From positions 15,714,001 to 15,778,000 of the forward strand of contig NC_084927.1 in the NCBI RefSeq assembly GCF_958298935.1: 64,000 nucleotides of DNA, read 5' to 3'. Position numbers and translations under genes: made by a program. Of the stretch, positions 22,990 through 33,860 are shown piece by piece; positions within the stretch are counted from its first letter, which is position 1, and every line of letters begins with the position of its first letter. Source of the DNA: Phragmites australis (lineage: Eukaryota; Streptophyta; Magnoliopsida; Poales; Poaceae). A model generated the notes under the pieces. That model searched no databases. It saw only the letters and a list, made by a program, of their open reading frames with translations, and was not told the DNA's origin.

Positions 22990-24385
22990 TGTCGGAGGGT
23001 GAACTCCTCAAGCAGGGATCCGGAGGGAACCCCTTTGAGATTCGGCCGGGGGGATGATTCTGAATCTGTTTTGTGGGAGAAATAAATGGGTGTAAATGCG
23101 ATGGCAGGTGGAATGGAACGATCGAATGCAGAATGCAGTAAATGCACTGGGGGTTTTAGACAGGTTCAGGCCGCACTGAGCATAATACCCTACTCCTGTG
23201 TGGATGCTATAAATGCACTGAGAATGTCTCTCAGGGATGTTGCTGGTAACAAGAATGTTTGTCTATCCTAGAGCTTCGGGCTCCTTGCACTTCGGTGGTC
23301 TCAGCTTCTGTGCTTGTACGGGAGTGTTCTTCGTTGGCTCTGAGTGTTCGAATCCGGTGTCTTCAATGCGTCTGGATTCGGCCTCTTCAATCCTTACTCT
23401 CCATGCAGACCGGCTCTCCTTAAATACTTGCTGGCGGTAGCGTGCCCAGAAATAGAGGGATGAGTTCCAAGGCGCCATAAATGGAAAAGCAACCATCATG
23501 GGCTATTGCGCAAAGTGACAGCAGGGTTGAAAACGCGCCCCCGCCCAGTCTCGGTCATCATGATTGCGTTCTGCAACGGGCGCCATGAAGAGGGCCCACC
23601 GGGCAGCCACCAAGCAGCCCGGCGTGCCCGTTCGGTCTTGTACGCCTGACGCAGCAGGGCTGTAGGCGAGGCGCCTCGGGCCTCGCGATGTTATCCCGAG
23701 GCACGCCGGATGACGCGGGATGGGACCCGTGCATTAAATATCCCCACGCCTCTCTGCCAAGCTGTGGCAGGGGCTGACACCGAGCGTGGCAGGAGCAGTT
23801 GGCAGTGACAGGCCACGCGCCCTCTTAAATGCGGCATCGGGCCTGTTACTGGTTGACACCTCACCGCTGGGCCTCTGTGGGGGCCACTGGCAAAGGACTT
23901 CCTAGGCCATCGGGGAACCGAGTGATCGGGGGTCACTGTTCACGACCTCGAGTACTCTCTCCCGGATATGCCCTCTCTTGGCCCTCGGGGGACCGAGTGC
24001 TCGGGGGCCACTGCTCACGACCCCGAGCACTCTCTCCCGGAACTGATTTCCTTTGGGTCTTCGGGGTACTCAGGTGCTCGGGGGCCGCTGCCCGCGGCCC
24101 CGAGCACCCCCCCTTCCCGGTACTCGGTTCTTCTGGTCGTCGGGGGACTCTAGTGCTCAGGGGCCACTGCTCGCAGCCCCGAGCACTCTCATTCTAGCAC
24201 ATGGTCTTCTCGGGTCATCGAGGAACTCGGGTACCCAGGAGCCACTGTTCATGGTTCCGAGCACCCTCTCCCAGGACTTAGTCTTTTCGTGCGTCGGGGA
24301 GATGATCCCCGCGGGAGGTCGCCATGTGGCAACCTGCTGATCTGGCCTAGGGACTCAGGGACCCCTACTTCCTGTGTCACCGACA
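22990..24385 (-). repeat. Gypsy LTR, left copy
   Basis: 1,396 bp, TGTCGGAGGG to TCACCGACA. 23890-24300 contains five or six degenerate ~80-bp tandem units with GAGTGCTCGGGGGCCACTG and CCCCGAGCACTCTC. It is bordered by CTATG on both sides, as a solo LTR would be. Confidence 0.92.
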
Positions 24386-25199
24386 CTATGTATTCTTGAG
24401 GTGTATTAACCACCATCATTTTTTGATATCATGGTACATCTCATTGCTCACCTCGTGAAGGAGATACACTACCTTGGCCCCATGTTCTTGCATCACATGT
24501 TTCCATACAAGAGATATATGGGCATTCTCAAGTCGTACATAAGGAATCGAGCATTTCCTAAGGGATGCATCGTGTAGGGTTACGCGACAGAGGAGGCATT
24601 GGAGTGGTCTATTCATTACATTGATCCAAATAACCCAATTGGTGTGCCTAAGTCTCGCCATGAAGGGAGGCTCGTAGGTGTGGGAGTTCTGGGGAAGATG
24701 ACAATAACTCCTGATCCGAAGGCTTACGACCAAGCTCATTTCCTCGTGCTGCAACAAATGAGCGAAGTGTGCCGATATGTCGATGAGCACAAGCAGATGC
24801 TGCTTGAAGAGAATCCAGGGCAGACTGAAGCTTGGGTTGCGAGGCAACATATGCGGAGGTTTACGACTTGGTTCCGAGATCGAATAAGACAATCAAGTAC
24901 TTCTACAAGTGTTCTGATAAAAAAACTGGTATCGGGCCCTATATACACAATTATGACATATCAAGGGTACGATATAAATGGATACACATTTTACACGGCT
25001 TCCCAAGATGAGAAGAGTAGATACCAGAATAGTGGTGTCCATATAGAAGCTTATGACAACGACATGCAGAGAGGCACATACTACGATCAAATAGAGGAGA
25101 TCTGGGAGATGAACTACTTAGGATTCAAGGTAGCCCTATTTCGGTGCCGTTTGGTACATAGGGCAAAGGATGTCACTAATGAAAAGTATGGGTTCACTA
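24386..25199 (+). pseudogene. Duplicate of CACTA-2 TNP2 DUF4218/DUF4216 region (copy A)
   Basis: Matches 37477-38280 (copy B) from the CTATG target site to GGGTTCACTA with a few percent differences. It encodes FDIMVHLIAHLVKEI, the MFPYKRYMGILKSYIRNRAF block, then HEGRLVGVGVLGKM and LFRCRLVH. The TAG after EGCIV is present in both copies, so the gene was already dead when it was duplicated. Copy B has a short deletion near 37862 that copy A lacks. Confidence 0.88.
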
Positions 25200-28100
25200 A
25201 TGATAGCATCCTGCCAGAGTCACGGATCGTCAACGAGGAGGGGGCAGACATGGTGCGGAAGATGATGGTGCCCGAAGGCCAGCGGGAGGCCTCGGTGGTG
25301 ACGCCGACGAACTTCCCGCCCGTCACGGACCGGCCGGAGCGCGTCATCATCTTCGTCTCCTTTGTGGCGGCTGGACTGGTGCCGTCTTTCTCGACATTCT
25401 TCCTCCAGATCCTCGACACGTACGGGATTCAGATTGCGCACCTCGGCCCGAACTCGGTGGTCATTTTGGTGATCTTCGCGCATTTCTGCGAGATGTTCAT
25501 CGGAGTGCCACCGTCGGTGGCACTGTTCCGCCACTTCTTCGTGCTGCAGCCGGCCGCGAAGAAGTGAGACCTCTCTACCATGGACGTCACCGGCTACTGC
25601 AACTTCCGGCTACGGGACGACTTGGCGAAGCTGTACATCCCCCAAGTGCTACAGAGCAAGTGGGACGATTGGCGGCGCGACTGGGTCTACGTCGACGTCA
25701 GCCCCCACGATCGCCTCACGCTGCAGGAGGTGGCGGCGGAACCCCAGAGGTCGATCTGGGAGACGACACCGGCGGAGGACGAGCGGATGCGGCCAGTGCT
25801 GAACCGCATTGACGACCTACGCTAGGCAGGGTTGACATCGGTTATGGTGGTGGCGGATTATCTGCGCCGCCGCCTGGCACCTCTGCAGGAGCGGGCCCAC
25901 CCCTGCTGGATGTACACCGGACCTCAAGACATCACCAGGACCCAGATCGGCGAGGACTGGGACCTGGATGAGGCGGCGCTGTCGGGCTTGCTCTGGGTGG
26001 TGACCGGCGTGAAACACCTGACCCGGGCAGTGCTACCCTAGGAGCTATTGGCGCTCTGCGCGGACCCAAGGCGGGTGGTGCTGCAAGCGACGCTGCCTGA
26101 GTTCGACGCGCAGGGGCGCCGGAACCCCGGGACTATCCAGATCCCCGAGGTGGACGAGGAGACCGGTGGCGCGCGGAGGACCGGTGGCGGGGACGCCACA
26201 AGTGGCAGGCCGCCGGCGGGCGGTAGGGAGGCCGCAGGCGGCAGGACACAGACCGGCGGCAGGGGTGCCGCAGGCGCCAGGCCGCAGGTTGGCCGTAGGG
26301 CTACCGTAGGCAGCAGTCATCAGGCCGGCAGGAGAGGCGTCGCCGGCAGCGGAGTGACGGCCTCCGGGGACAAGGGAAAGCGCCCCCGGACGTTCGTACC
26401 CCAGTCGTCGTCCCCTTCGTCGCCGTCGCCTTTGCGGCAGCGACCGTCGGCGGGTGGCACGAAGGAGGGAGGCCGGGGCGGCCAGTCGTCCGGCGTGGAA
26501 TCCCCGATGGAGATGAGGTCCGGGGCGCAGGAGCCTAAAGACCAAGGCCGGCGCGGGAGCGCATCTACAGCGAGTGCCCAAGCTGGCTCGCCGCCGGAGA
26601 CAGGCTCCACAGCGGAAGCGAGGTCCGGGGCACAGGAACCCGGAGACCAAGGTCGGCGCGGCGGGAGCACGTCTACAGCGAGTGCCCAAGCCGGCCTGCC
26701 GCCGGAGACGGGCTCCGCGGTGGCCCCTCAGAGCCACCCACCGAAGAGGAAGAGGGCAGACTCTGGGCCAAAGCCGCAGGGCCCGGAGTTCAAGATCCCA
26801 GAATCCCGATGGTTATACCGCGGACCAAAGTCAGCGTAAGTTTTCTTCTTTTCCCGAGCGCGTTTTGCCCAGGGTTAGCTAGGGGACTAACCTTTGTTTA
26901 CTTTGAGGCCACCGAAGGACACCGCCGGAGACCAAAGATGACTAGAGGCACCGAGGCCAGCTCTGGTCCCTGAACCGAGCGCGCTCGAGCCGAGCGCGCC
27001 GGCCGAGCTAGAGCCGCAGAGCGCACCGGCCGAGCCGGAGCCGCAGGCGTCGCCCTGCCCCAAGCCGTGGGCAGAGGCCGCGCCCGAGCAGCCGGCGCCA
27101 ACCGAGCCCGCCCCGAGTACTTCGAGGGCGTGGCGAATGGCCTCGGCGAAGTCAGTGCTGACGTGGCAGCAATCGGGGACCCCGAGCGCCTATGCAGAGA
27201 GGGCTCGCAGGGGACCCAGCGCCCGGCCATCGTCCAGCCAGGCTGCAGAACCCCTCCCAGATGTACTAGGAAGCGCCCGGGAGGTGATCGAGCAGCTGGA
27301 TGCGGCCGTGGCGGGGGAGTGAGCGCAGCTCGAGGCGGACTGCGCCGCCCTTGTCGAGGAGAGGGGGCGTTTGGCAGAGGTTGGCCAGCTTTTGGAGGCC
27401 CGCATCGCCTCGGCCCGCGCGAACAATCAGAGGGAGAAGCATGCGGTGGACAAGGAGTAGGAGGCACTGGAGGAAATACGCGAAGAAGCCGTGGCCGCGT
27501 AGGAAGAAGCCACCCGCTTGGGGGAGATATCGCGGCGGCGGGCCGCGGAGCTGCTTGCCAGGGAGCGGCTGGTGCGCGCTCAGGAGGAGGCCATCTTGCC
27601 GCGCGAGGAGGCTGTGGAGGCCTCCCGGACAGACTTAGCCCGCTGGAACGACGATGTCGAGCGGAGTCACGCTGAAGTCCACCGTCGGGAGGAGGAGGTC
27701 GCGATCCGCGAGACCGACGTCGAGATCATGGCGACGGCTCAGGATGCCCAGGAGGAGCAGCTTACCCGTCGTGAAGCAGAGACCACCTCGGCGTCGGTGG
27801 CTTTAACTGCTCGGGAGGAGCAGGCCACCAAGTGGGAGGTAGAGCTGACTACCCGGGAGCAGGCCCTCGTTGCCCTCGCCGAGCAGGTGAAGCGGGGGCA
27901 AGCCGAAGCCCCGGCGACTAGCGCCGTCGCGACCAGCACGGCCGAAGAGATAACCCTTGAGGAGCAGCTACAGATCGTGAAGGATGAGCTCAAGACCATT
28001 ACCGCCAAGCAGGCCAACATCAAGCTGATGATGCAAGACATCCTTCGGCAAGCACGGAGGTCCGCGAGGGTGGCCGGGCTCGGGCAAGTCAACGTGGGCG

Positions 28101-28540
28101 AGAAGGGGATGGATCAAGACACCATCAGCCACATTGCCCTCGGCTTCGAGGAGATCAGTTGGCGACTAAAGGCTCTTCCCCGGGCCGTGCAGGAGTTGGC
28201 CTCCCGGGAAGGGCGCGGTCTAGCCCAAGCGGTGGTCGAACATGTCGCGGCCTGCTACCGGAGCTGGGACCCCAACTTCTCGCTGGAGCTAGTCCAGCAA
28301 GGGGTGGCCGAGGTCGAGGAACGGGCCACCCGGGAGGCTGTCCGAGGCGTCGCCGCCGAGGTGGCGATGTGCTTCACGCGGGAGCCGCCGCCGGTGCCGA
28401 GCAGTGGAAGCAGCAGCGAAGACTCCTCGCCACCCTCCGATCCCGCCAACCTAGATTTGGCTTTTTTCCTTTGTTTTCTTTTGACTTGTTGTAAATATGG
28501 GAGTGATCCCTCCGAATGGCTCTCCTTTTTTTTAATATAA
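25200..28540 (+). pseudogene. Gypsy antisense ORF: Transposase_28 ('putative gypsy type transposon') protein with coiled coil
   Basis: 25240-25567 encodes the PF04195-type domain (DRPERVIIFVSFVAAGLVPS, HLGPNSVVILVIFAHFCEMF, GVPPSVALFRHFF). The frame continues to 26839 broken by TGA (25565), TAG (25823) and TAG (26039), through a Gly/Arg/Ser-rich region. A donor GTAAGT at about 26837 suggests an intron to about 26908. 27518-28540 is a long coiled coil (REEEVAIRETDVEIMATAQD and similar). It runs opposite to gag-pol. The true start is lost at the 25199/25200 junction. Role in the element is unknown. Confidence 0.8.
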
Positions 28541-28559
28541 TGAAAGCTTTTCTTTGGGA

Positions 28560-30060
28560 TCGCAACTCCAGTGTTGTCTTGATGCTTGATGAAGTCTTTT
28601 CTCTTTTCGTCTGATGTCTCGAGGAGTACTTAGCCGGACTGAGCCCAACCTTTCCTCCCTCGAGAACGAAGCCGCCCCGACCACTCATCGCCCGAGTAGT
28701 GAGGCCTCTCCACGCGTTCAGTCCCCGAGCCCTCGCGAGCCCACAGTGGCTAAGTCAAGAGACAAAGGCACGAACTTCCTTCCTCAGAAAATAGGTCGAT
28801 CCAGCACGGAGCACGCCATGACCAGTGAACACTTTTCCACTCTGTGACCACTCAAACAAGCAGACCGGAGACATGTGCAGGCAGAGATGCGACCAAGAGT
28901 CCCCACGGTTTGGTGGTGTTCAGGCTAGGACGGATGGGACCGAGCACCGACAGCCCACCCCCAGGGTCTAGGCTCTCGACCACTCTTTGCTCGAGCGGTA
29001 GGATTACCCGAGAACCCCAGAGGCTCGGTAGTGCTCGGGGTACTACCAAACAGGCCAAATACCATGACCACCATGAAGGACTTTGGCGAGACATCGCCAT
29101 TCGTATGGTACACCTTTCTACTATCCGTTCTGTCATTCCGAAAAAAGCGAGCACATGGGCAGGGTTTTGTGCGCGAGGAGACCATCTCGCCGAACATATT
29201 AGAATGGGAGGGTCCCGAGGATAACTAGGGAACAATAGTTTGTTGAATATATAAGAATGTAAATTCGTATGACTTTAACCACTCACCGGACAGCTGTCAG
29301 CCTTTCAGCCGACCAATCCAGGAGAGGTACGCGCTCCGAGCTCGGGGTGCCTGGGAACTTGGTTCCTTCGGACGGAGTGCCCGAGCACTGGAAAGAATGA
29401 GAGGGAGCCCGGGGCCAGGCGGTCCCGACCACTCATGCCCGAGCGGTTGGACTACCCGAGGACCCCCTAGGCTTGAGCAGCGGCCTGGGCGCTGAGGCCC
29501 TTGCGGTCGAGCTGCTTTTATTCTCGGTTGTTGATCTGTAGCTTAAGAAAATAGGAAAAGATTCTTTGTTTGGTGCGCTCTGTTAGTGCGGTACTCATTA
29601 TAGATTACTCTCGTTTTTGACCTGAGACCTCTCAAATACCCGGACCGACGAAGTATACAGACGGCGGCATAACCCAGAGGTCCTATGGTTCGGTGGCGCC
29701 CGGGAAGGACTGACCAGACCAAGCACAGACAGCCCGCCCCTGGAGTCTAGGCTCCCGACCACTCTTTGCTCAAGCGGTAGGATTACCCGAGAACCCCAGA
29801 GGCTCGGTGATGCTCGGGGTGCTGCCATGGCACCGGACACCAGAACCTACCACAATAGACTTAGGTCAGCGGCAACTCCCTGCGCGCATACCGATCAGGA
29901 TTCTTTTATCAACGGGAAAAAATGAGAGAGCATGTTTTTCTCACACGATCGAGCATCTCACCAGATAGATTAAACATATGGATTCCAGAGAGAAAATAAA
30001 ATTTGAAATAAGAACTGGAGAACGGTAATATTTATTGACAATTTTGTACAAGATTGGGTG
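28560..30060. repeat. Non-coding Gypsy spacer with direct repeats
   Basis: A ~155-bp block at 28890-29060 (GACCACTCTTTGCTCGAGCG, then TAGGATTACCCGAGAACCCC) recurs at 29680-29850, with a weaker part at 29430-29475. Short GC-rich ORFs here show no known domain. It lies between the antisense gene and the end of pol. Confidence 0.65.
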
Positions 30061-30143
30061 ACTTACATGGTTGGTGGTAGCCCCAGGCCAACTTGGGTGG
30101 GGGGGACCCCCGGCCTGGTTGGCCCGAGCACAAACATGCCCAC

Positions 30144-33100
30144 CTATGGATAGAACTTGCGCAAATGCTCGATGTTCCACGTGTTTGGGAGTGGCTGCCC
30201 GTCCTCCGCAGCCAGCCAAAATGAGCCTTGTCGTGGGATGCCGACCACGGTAAAGGGGCCTTCCCACAGGGGGGACAGTTTATTCCTTCCTTTGCGCGAT
30301 TGGAAGCGTCGGAGAACTAGATCCCCAACCTCGAGTGACCGGGCCCGGATGTGACGCTGATGGTAGCGCTGCAGGCTCTGCTGGTATTGAGCTGCTCGGA
30401 CGGCGGCACGTCGTCGGCGCTCCTCTAAGTAGTTGACGTCGTCGCGCCTTCGCTATTCCTGTTCGCCTTCGGAGTATGCATGCACCCGAGGGGAGCCAAG
30501 AGTGAGCTCGAAGGGAGGACCGCCTCAGCACCGTACACAAGGAAGAAAGGAGTCTCCCCGGTGGCGCGACTTGGCGTGGTCTGATTGGCCTACAACACAG
30601 CAGGTAGCTCGTCGAGCATGTTGTAGGTCCGGGTTTTGAGCCCCTTCAGTATCTCAGTATTGGCACGCTCGACCTACCCATTGCTTCGAGGATGAGCGAC
30701 AGAGGCGAAGCAGAGCTTGATGCCGAGGTCCTCGTAGTAGTCCATGAACAGGGTACTTGTGAACTGAGTGCCATTGTCGGTGATGATTCTGTTTGGGATG
30801 CCGAAGCGACTTGTGATACCACGGATGAACTGAAGTGCCATGTTCTTGGTAACCTTGATGACTGGAACCGCCTCCGACCACTTGGTGAACTTGTCGATGG
30901 CGACGTAGAGGTACTCATAGCCCCCGATTGCTCAGGGGAATGGACCCAGGATGTCCAGCCCCCAGACCGTGAAGTACCATGACTGGGGGATGGTGTGGAG
31001 AGCCTGAGCTGGCTGGTGAATCTGCTTTGCATGGAACTGGCACGCTCTGCAATGCTGAACCAACTCGGAAGCATCCTGGAGAGCTGTAGGCCAGTAGAAA
31101 CCTTGCCGGAAGGCCTTCCCGACCAGCGTGCGGAACGATGCATGGCCACCGCACTCGCCCTCGTGGATCTCAGTGAAAAGCTCACCGCCTTCTGGCCGGG
31201 TGATGCATTTCAGGAGGACATCGCCCGTGCTGCGCCGATAGAGATCCCCATCTACTATGGCATAGCGTTTGGACTGCCGTGCAATCCTCTCAGCAGAGGC
31301 ATCATCCTCGGGAAGGAACTTTTCTTTCAAGTACCCTCGGATCTCTCGATCCACGAGGCATCTTGAGAACTGCCAGCAAGCATAGCGCACTCGTCGGGCT
31401 GCGGCACCCTGACGGGGCTCCCCACTAAGGGCGCCGCCTGGGTCCCCTCAACTAGGCTCGAGGGTTCCCCTTAATCCTGGTTGGCAGGCAGGATGAAAGG
31501 TTGTGTGAGCCTTTATTCAAAGACTCCAGCAGGGACGCGCGCACGGGAAGAGGCCAGGCGAGAGAGGTAATTGGCCAGAGTGTTGTCGTGGCGAGATATG
31601 TACCACAACTCTAGGCTGTCGCAGTGCCCCTCCAGCCTCCTGACTTCCGCCACGTACACCGCCATTTGAGGATCTACGCACTGGTACTCCTTGGACACTT
31701 GGTTGACCACCAGCTGGGAGTCTCCCTTGACCAACAGGCGACGAATCCCCAGGCCCACCGCGTCCCGTAGGCCAGCGATGAGACCTTCATACTCCGCCAT
31801 GTTGTTGGTTGCTCAGAAATGCAACTGCACAACGTACCGGAGTTCTTCACCCGTTGGGGAAGTGAGAACCACTCCGGCCCCCGTGCCTTTCAGCGTGAGG
31901 GAACCGTCGAAGTGCATAACCCAGTACCTGGGCGCATCGTGCTCGGGATATGCGGAAATCTCTTATTGGTTGATCTCAGGGACGGGCGTCCAGTCCGCCA
32001 CAAAATCAGAGAGCGCTTGGCTTTTGATCGCTTGGCAACTGACAAAGTGCAGATTGAACTCCGCCAGCTCCACCGCCCACTTCACGATGTGCCCAGTGCC
32101 CTCTCTGTTCCGAAGGATCGGCCCCAGTGGATACGTGGTAGCCACCGAAACCTTGTGCACCTAGAAGTAGTGGTGTAGCTTTCGGGAAGCAACGGGCACG
32201 GCATAGAGCAGCTTCTGGGCTTGGGGGTACCTTGTCTTGGCGTCTCGGAGGACTTCGCTAACGAAGTACACTGGTCACTGTACACGGCGGGCCTGGACTG
32301 TGGCTTCACCCAAAGGCTTGTCACAGCCCCCGAGCTCAGAGGCGTGGTCGGGGCTGGACGAGTGCTCGGGCTTGGCTCCCTGGTCGGGAGGAGTCGAGTG
32401 CTCGGGCTTGGCTCCTTGCTCAGGGGGAGCCAGGTGCTCGGGCTCAACCCCCTGCTCGAGGGCAACTGCGAGGACTGGGGAGTGCTCGGGGGCAGCCGGG
32501 AGTTGGGACCCAGCACCTTGCCCTGAGCACTCATCACGCTCCACCACCAGTACCATGCTCACGACCTGAGGTATGGCCGAGACGTAGAGCAGTAGAGGCT
32601 CGCCCTAGGAGGGGGCCACCAGTACGGGCGGCGAGGTGAGATATTTTTTCAAGTCGCGGAAGGCCTGCTCGACCTCCGGCGTCCAGTTGAAGTGACCGGT
32701 CTTCTTCAGAAGTTTGAAGAGGGGGAGTCCTCGCTCCCCGAGCTTGGAGATGAAGCGCCCGAGGGCCGCCATTCAGCCGGTGAGACGCTGAACTTCCTTG
32801 ACTCGAGCCGGGGGTTGCATCTGCTCAATGGCCCGGATCTTCTATGGTTTTGCCTCGATTTCTCGGCTAGAGACCAAGAAACCGAGGAGCTTGCCCGCGG
32901 GCACCCCGAAGACACACTTCTCGGGGTTGAGCTTCAAGTGGGTAGTGCGGAGACTGTTGAATGTCTCGGCCAGATCTTCAAGCAGGGTTGCACGGTCTCG
33001 GGATTTGACCACGAGATTGTCGATGTAAGCCTCGACGTTGCGGTCGACCTGTGAATCGAGGGTAATGCGCACAGCACGCTGGAAAGACGACCCAGCGTTG

Positions 33101-33860
33101 CGCAAACCAAACGGCATTGATACATAACAATAAGTCCCCACCGGAGTGGTAAAAGAAGTTTTTTCTTCATCCTCTATGGCCATGCGAATTTCGTGATAAC
33201 CAGAGTTTGCATCTAGAAAACATAAAAGATCGCACCCCACAGTTGTATCTACAATATGATCTATGCGGGGTAAAGGAAAAGGATCTTTTGGGCAAGTCTT
33301 GTTTAAGTCGGTGTAGTTGACGCACATGCAGAGCATGCTGTTGGCCTTCGGGACGATGCCCGTGTTCGCCAGCCACTCGGGGTGGAGGACTTCTCAGATG
33401 AAGCCGGCGTCAAGGAGCTTACTTACTTACTCCCGGATGAATTCCTGGCACTCGGGCGCCTGCCGCCGGACTTTCTGCCTCACCGGCCGTGCGTCCAGAC
33501 GCATAGCCAGGTGGTGCTCGATCACCTCCCTAGGGATCCCGGGCATATCGAACGGCTACCACGCAAACACGTCGACGTTAGCCCGGAGGAAGGCGACGAG
33601 CGTGCTTTCCTATTTGCCGCCCAGGTCACCGCCGATTCGGACGACCTGGGAAGCGTCTTCGCCCACCACGACCTCCTTCGTAGGAACGGAGGTGTCGGCA
33701 GCGAGTAGGGGTTTGGATGAAGAGGGTCCCGGGCCCTCTGGATGACCTTCGACCTCGGCCCGAGTTGAGACCAAGGCCGAGTATAGCTGCTCGACGAAGG
33801 AGACGGCGCTGCCGGTCTCGGCGGGTACGGAGATGGGGCCTGCAAGGCCCGGCATCTTGA
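30144..33860 (-). pseudogene. Gypsy pol: RT, RNase H, integrase
   Basis: 32842-33336 is reverse transcriptase (FLDANSGYHEIRM, FGLRNAGSSFQRAV); the YxDD box reads AYIDNLVV, losing one catalytic Asp. 31963-32560 is the native RNase H/connection region; 31513-31800 is a second RNase H (MAEYEGLIAGLRDAVGLGIR, LVKGDSQLVVNQV) of the archaeal-like type carried by Tat elements. 30932-31390 has the integrase zinc finger (EIHEGECGGHAS, CRACQFH) and first Asp (WGLDILGPFP). Then, with a TGA and a TAG in frame, ITDNGTQFTS and VERANTEILKG. The C-terminus reads GIPRQGSFWLAAEDGQPLP and ends at FYP, stop 30144-30146. Confidence 0.88.

Noticed and set aside
23900..24340. Tandem ORFs in the LTR with repeated GPRGTECSG-like text
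   Set aside because: Product of the ~80-bp LTR repeats, not genes.
26045..26737. 230-codon minus-strand ORF
   Set aside because: Shadow of the GC-rich antisense gene on the plus strand; only Ala/Arg/Pro low complexity.
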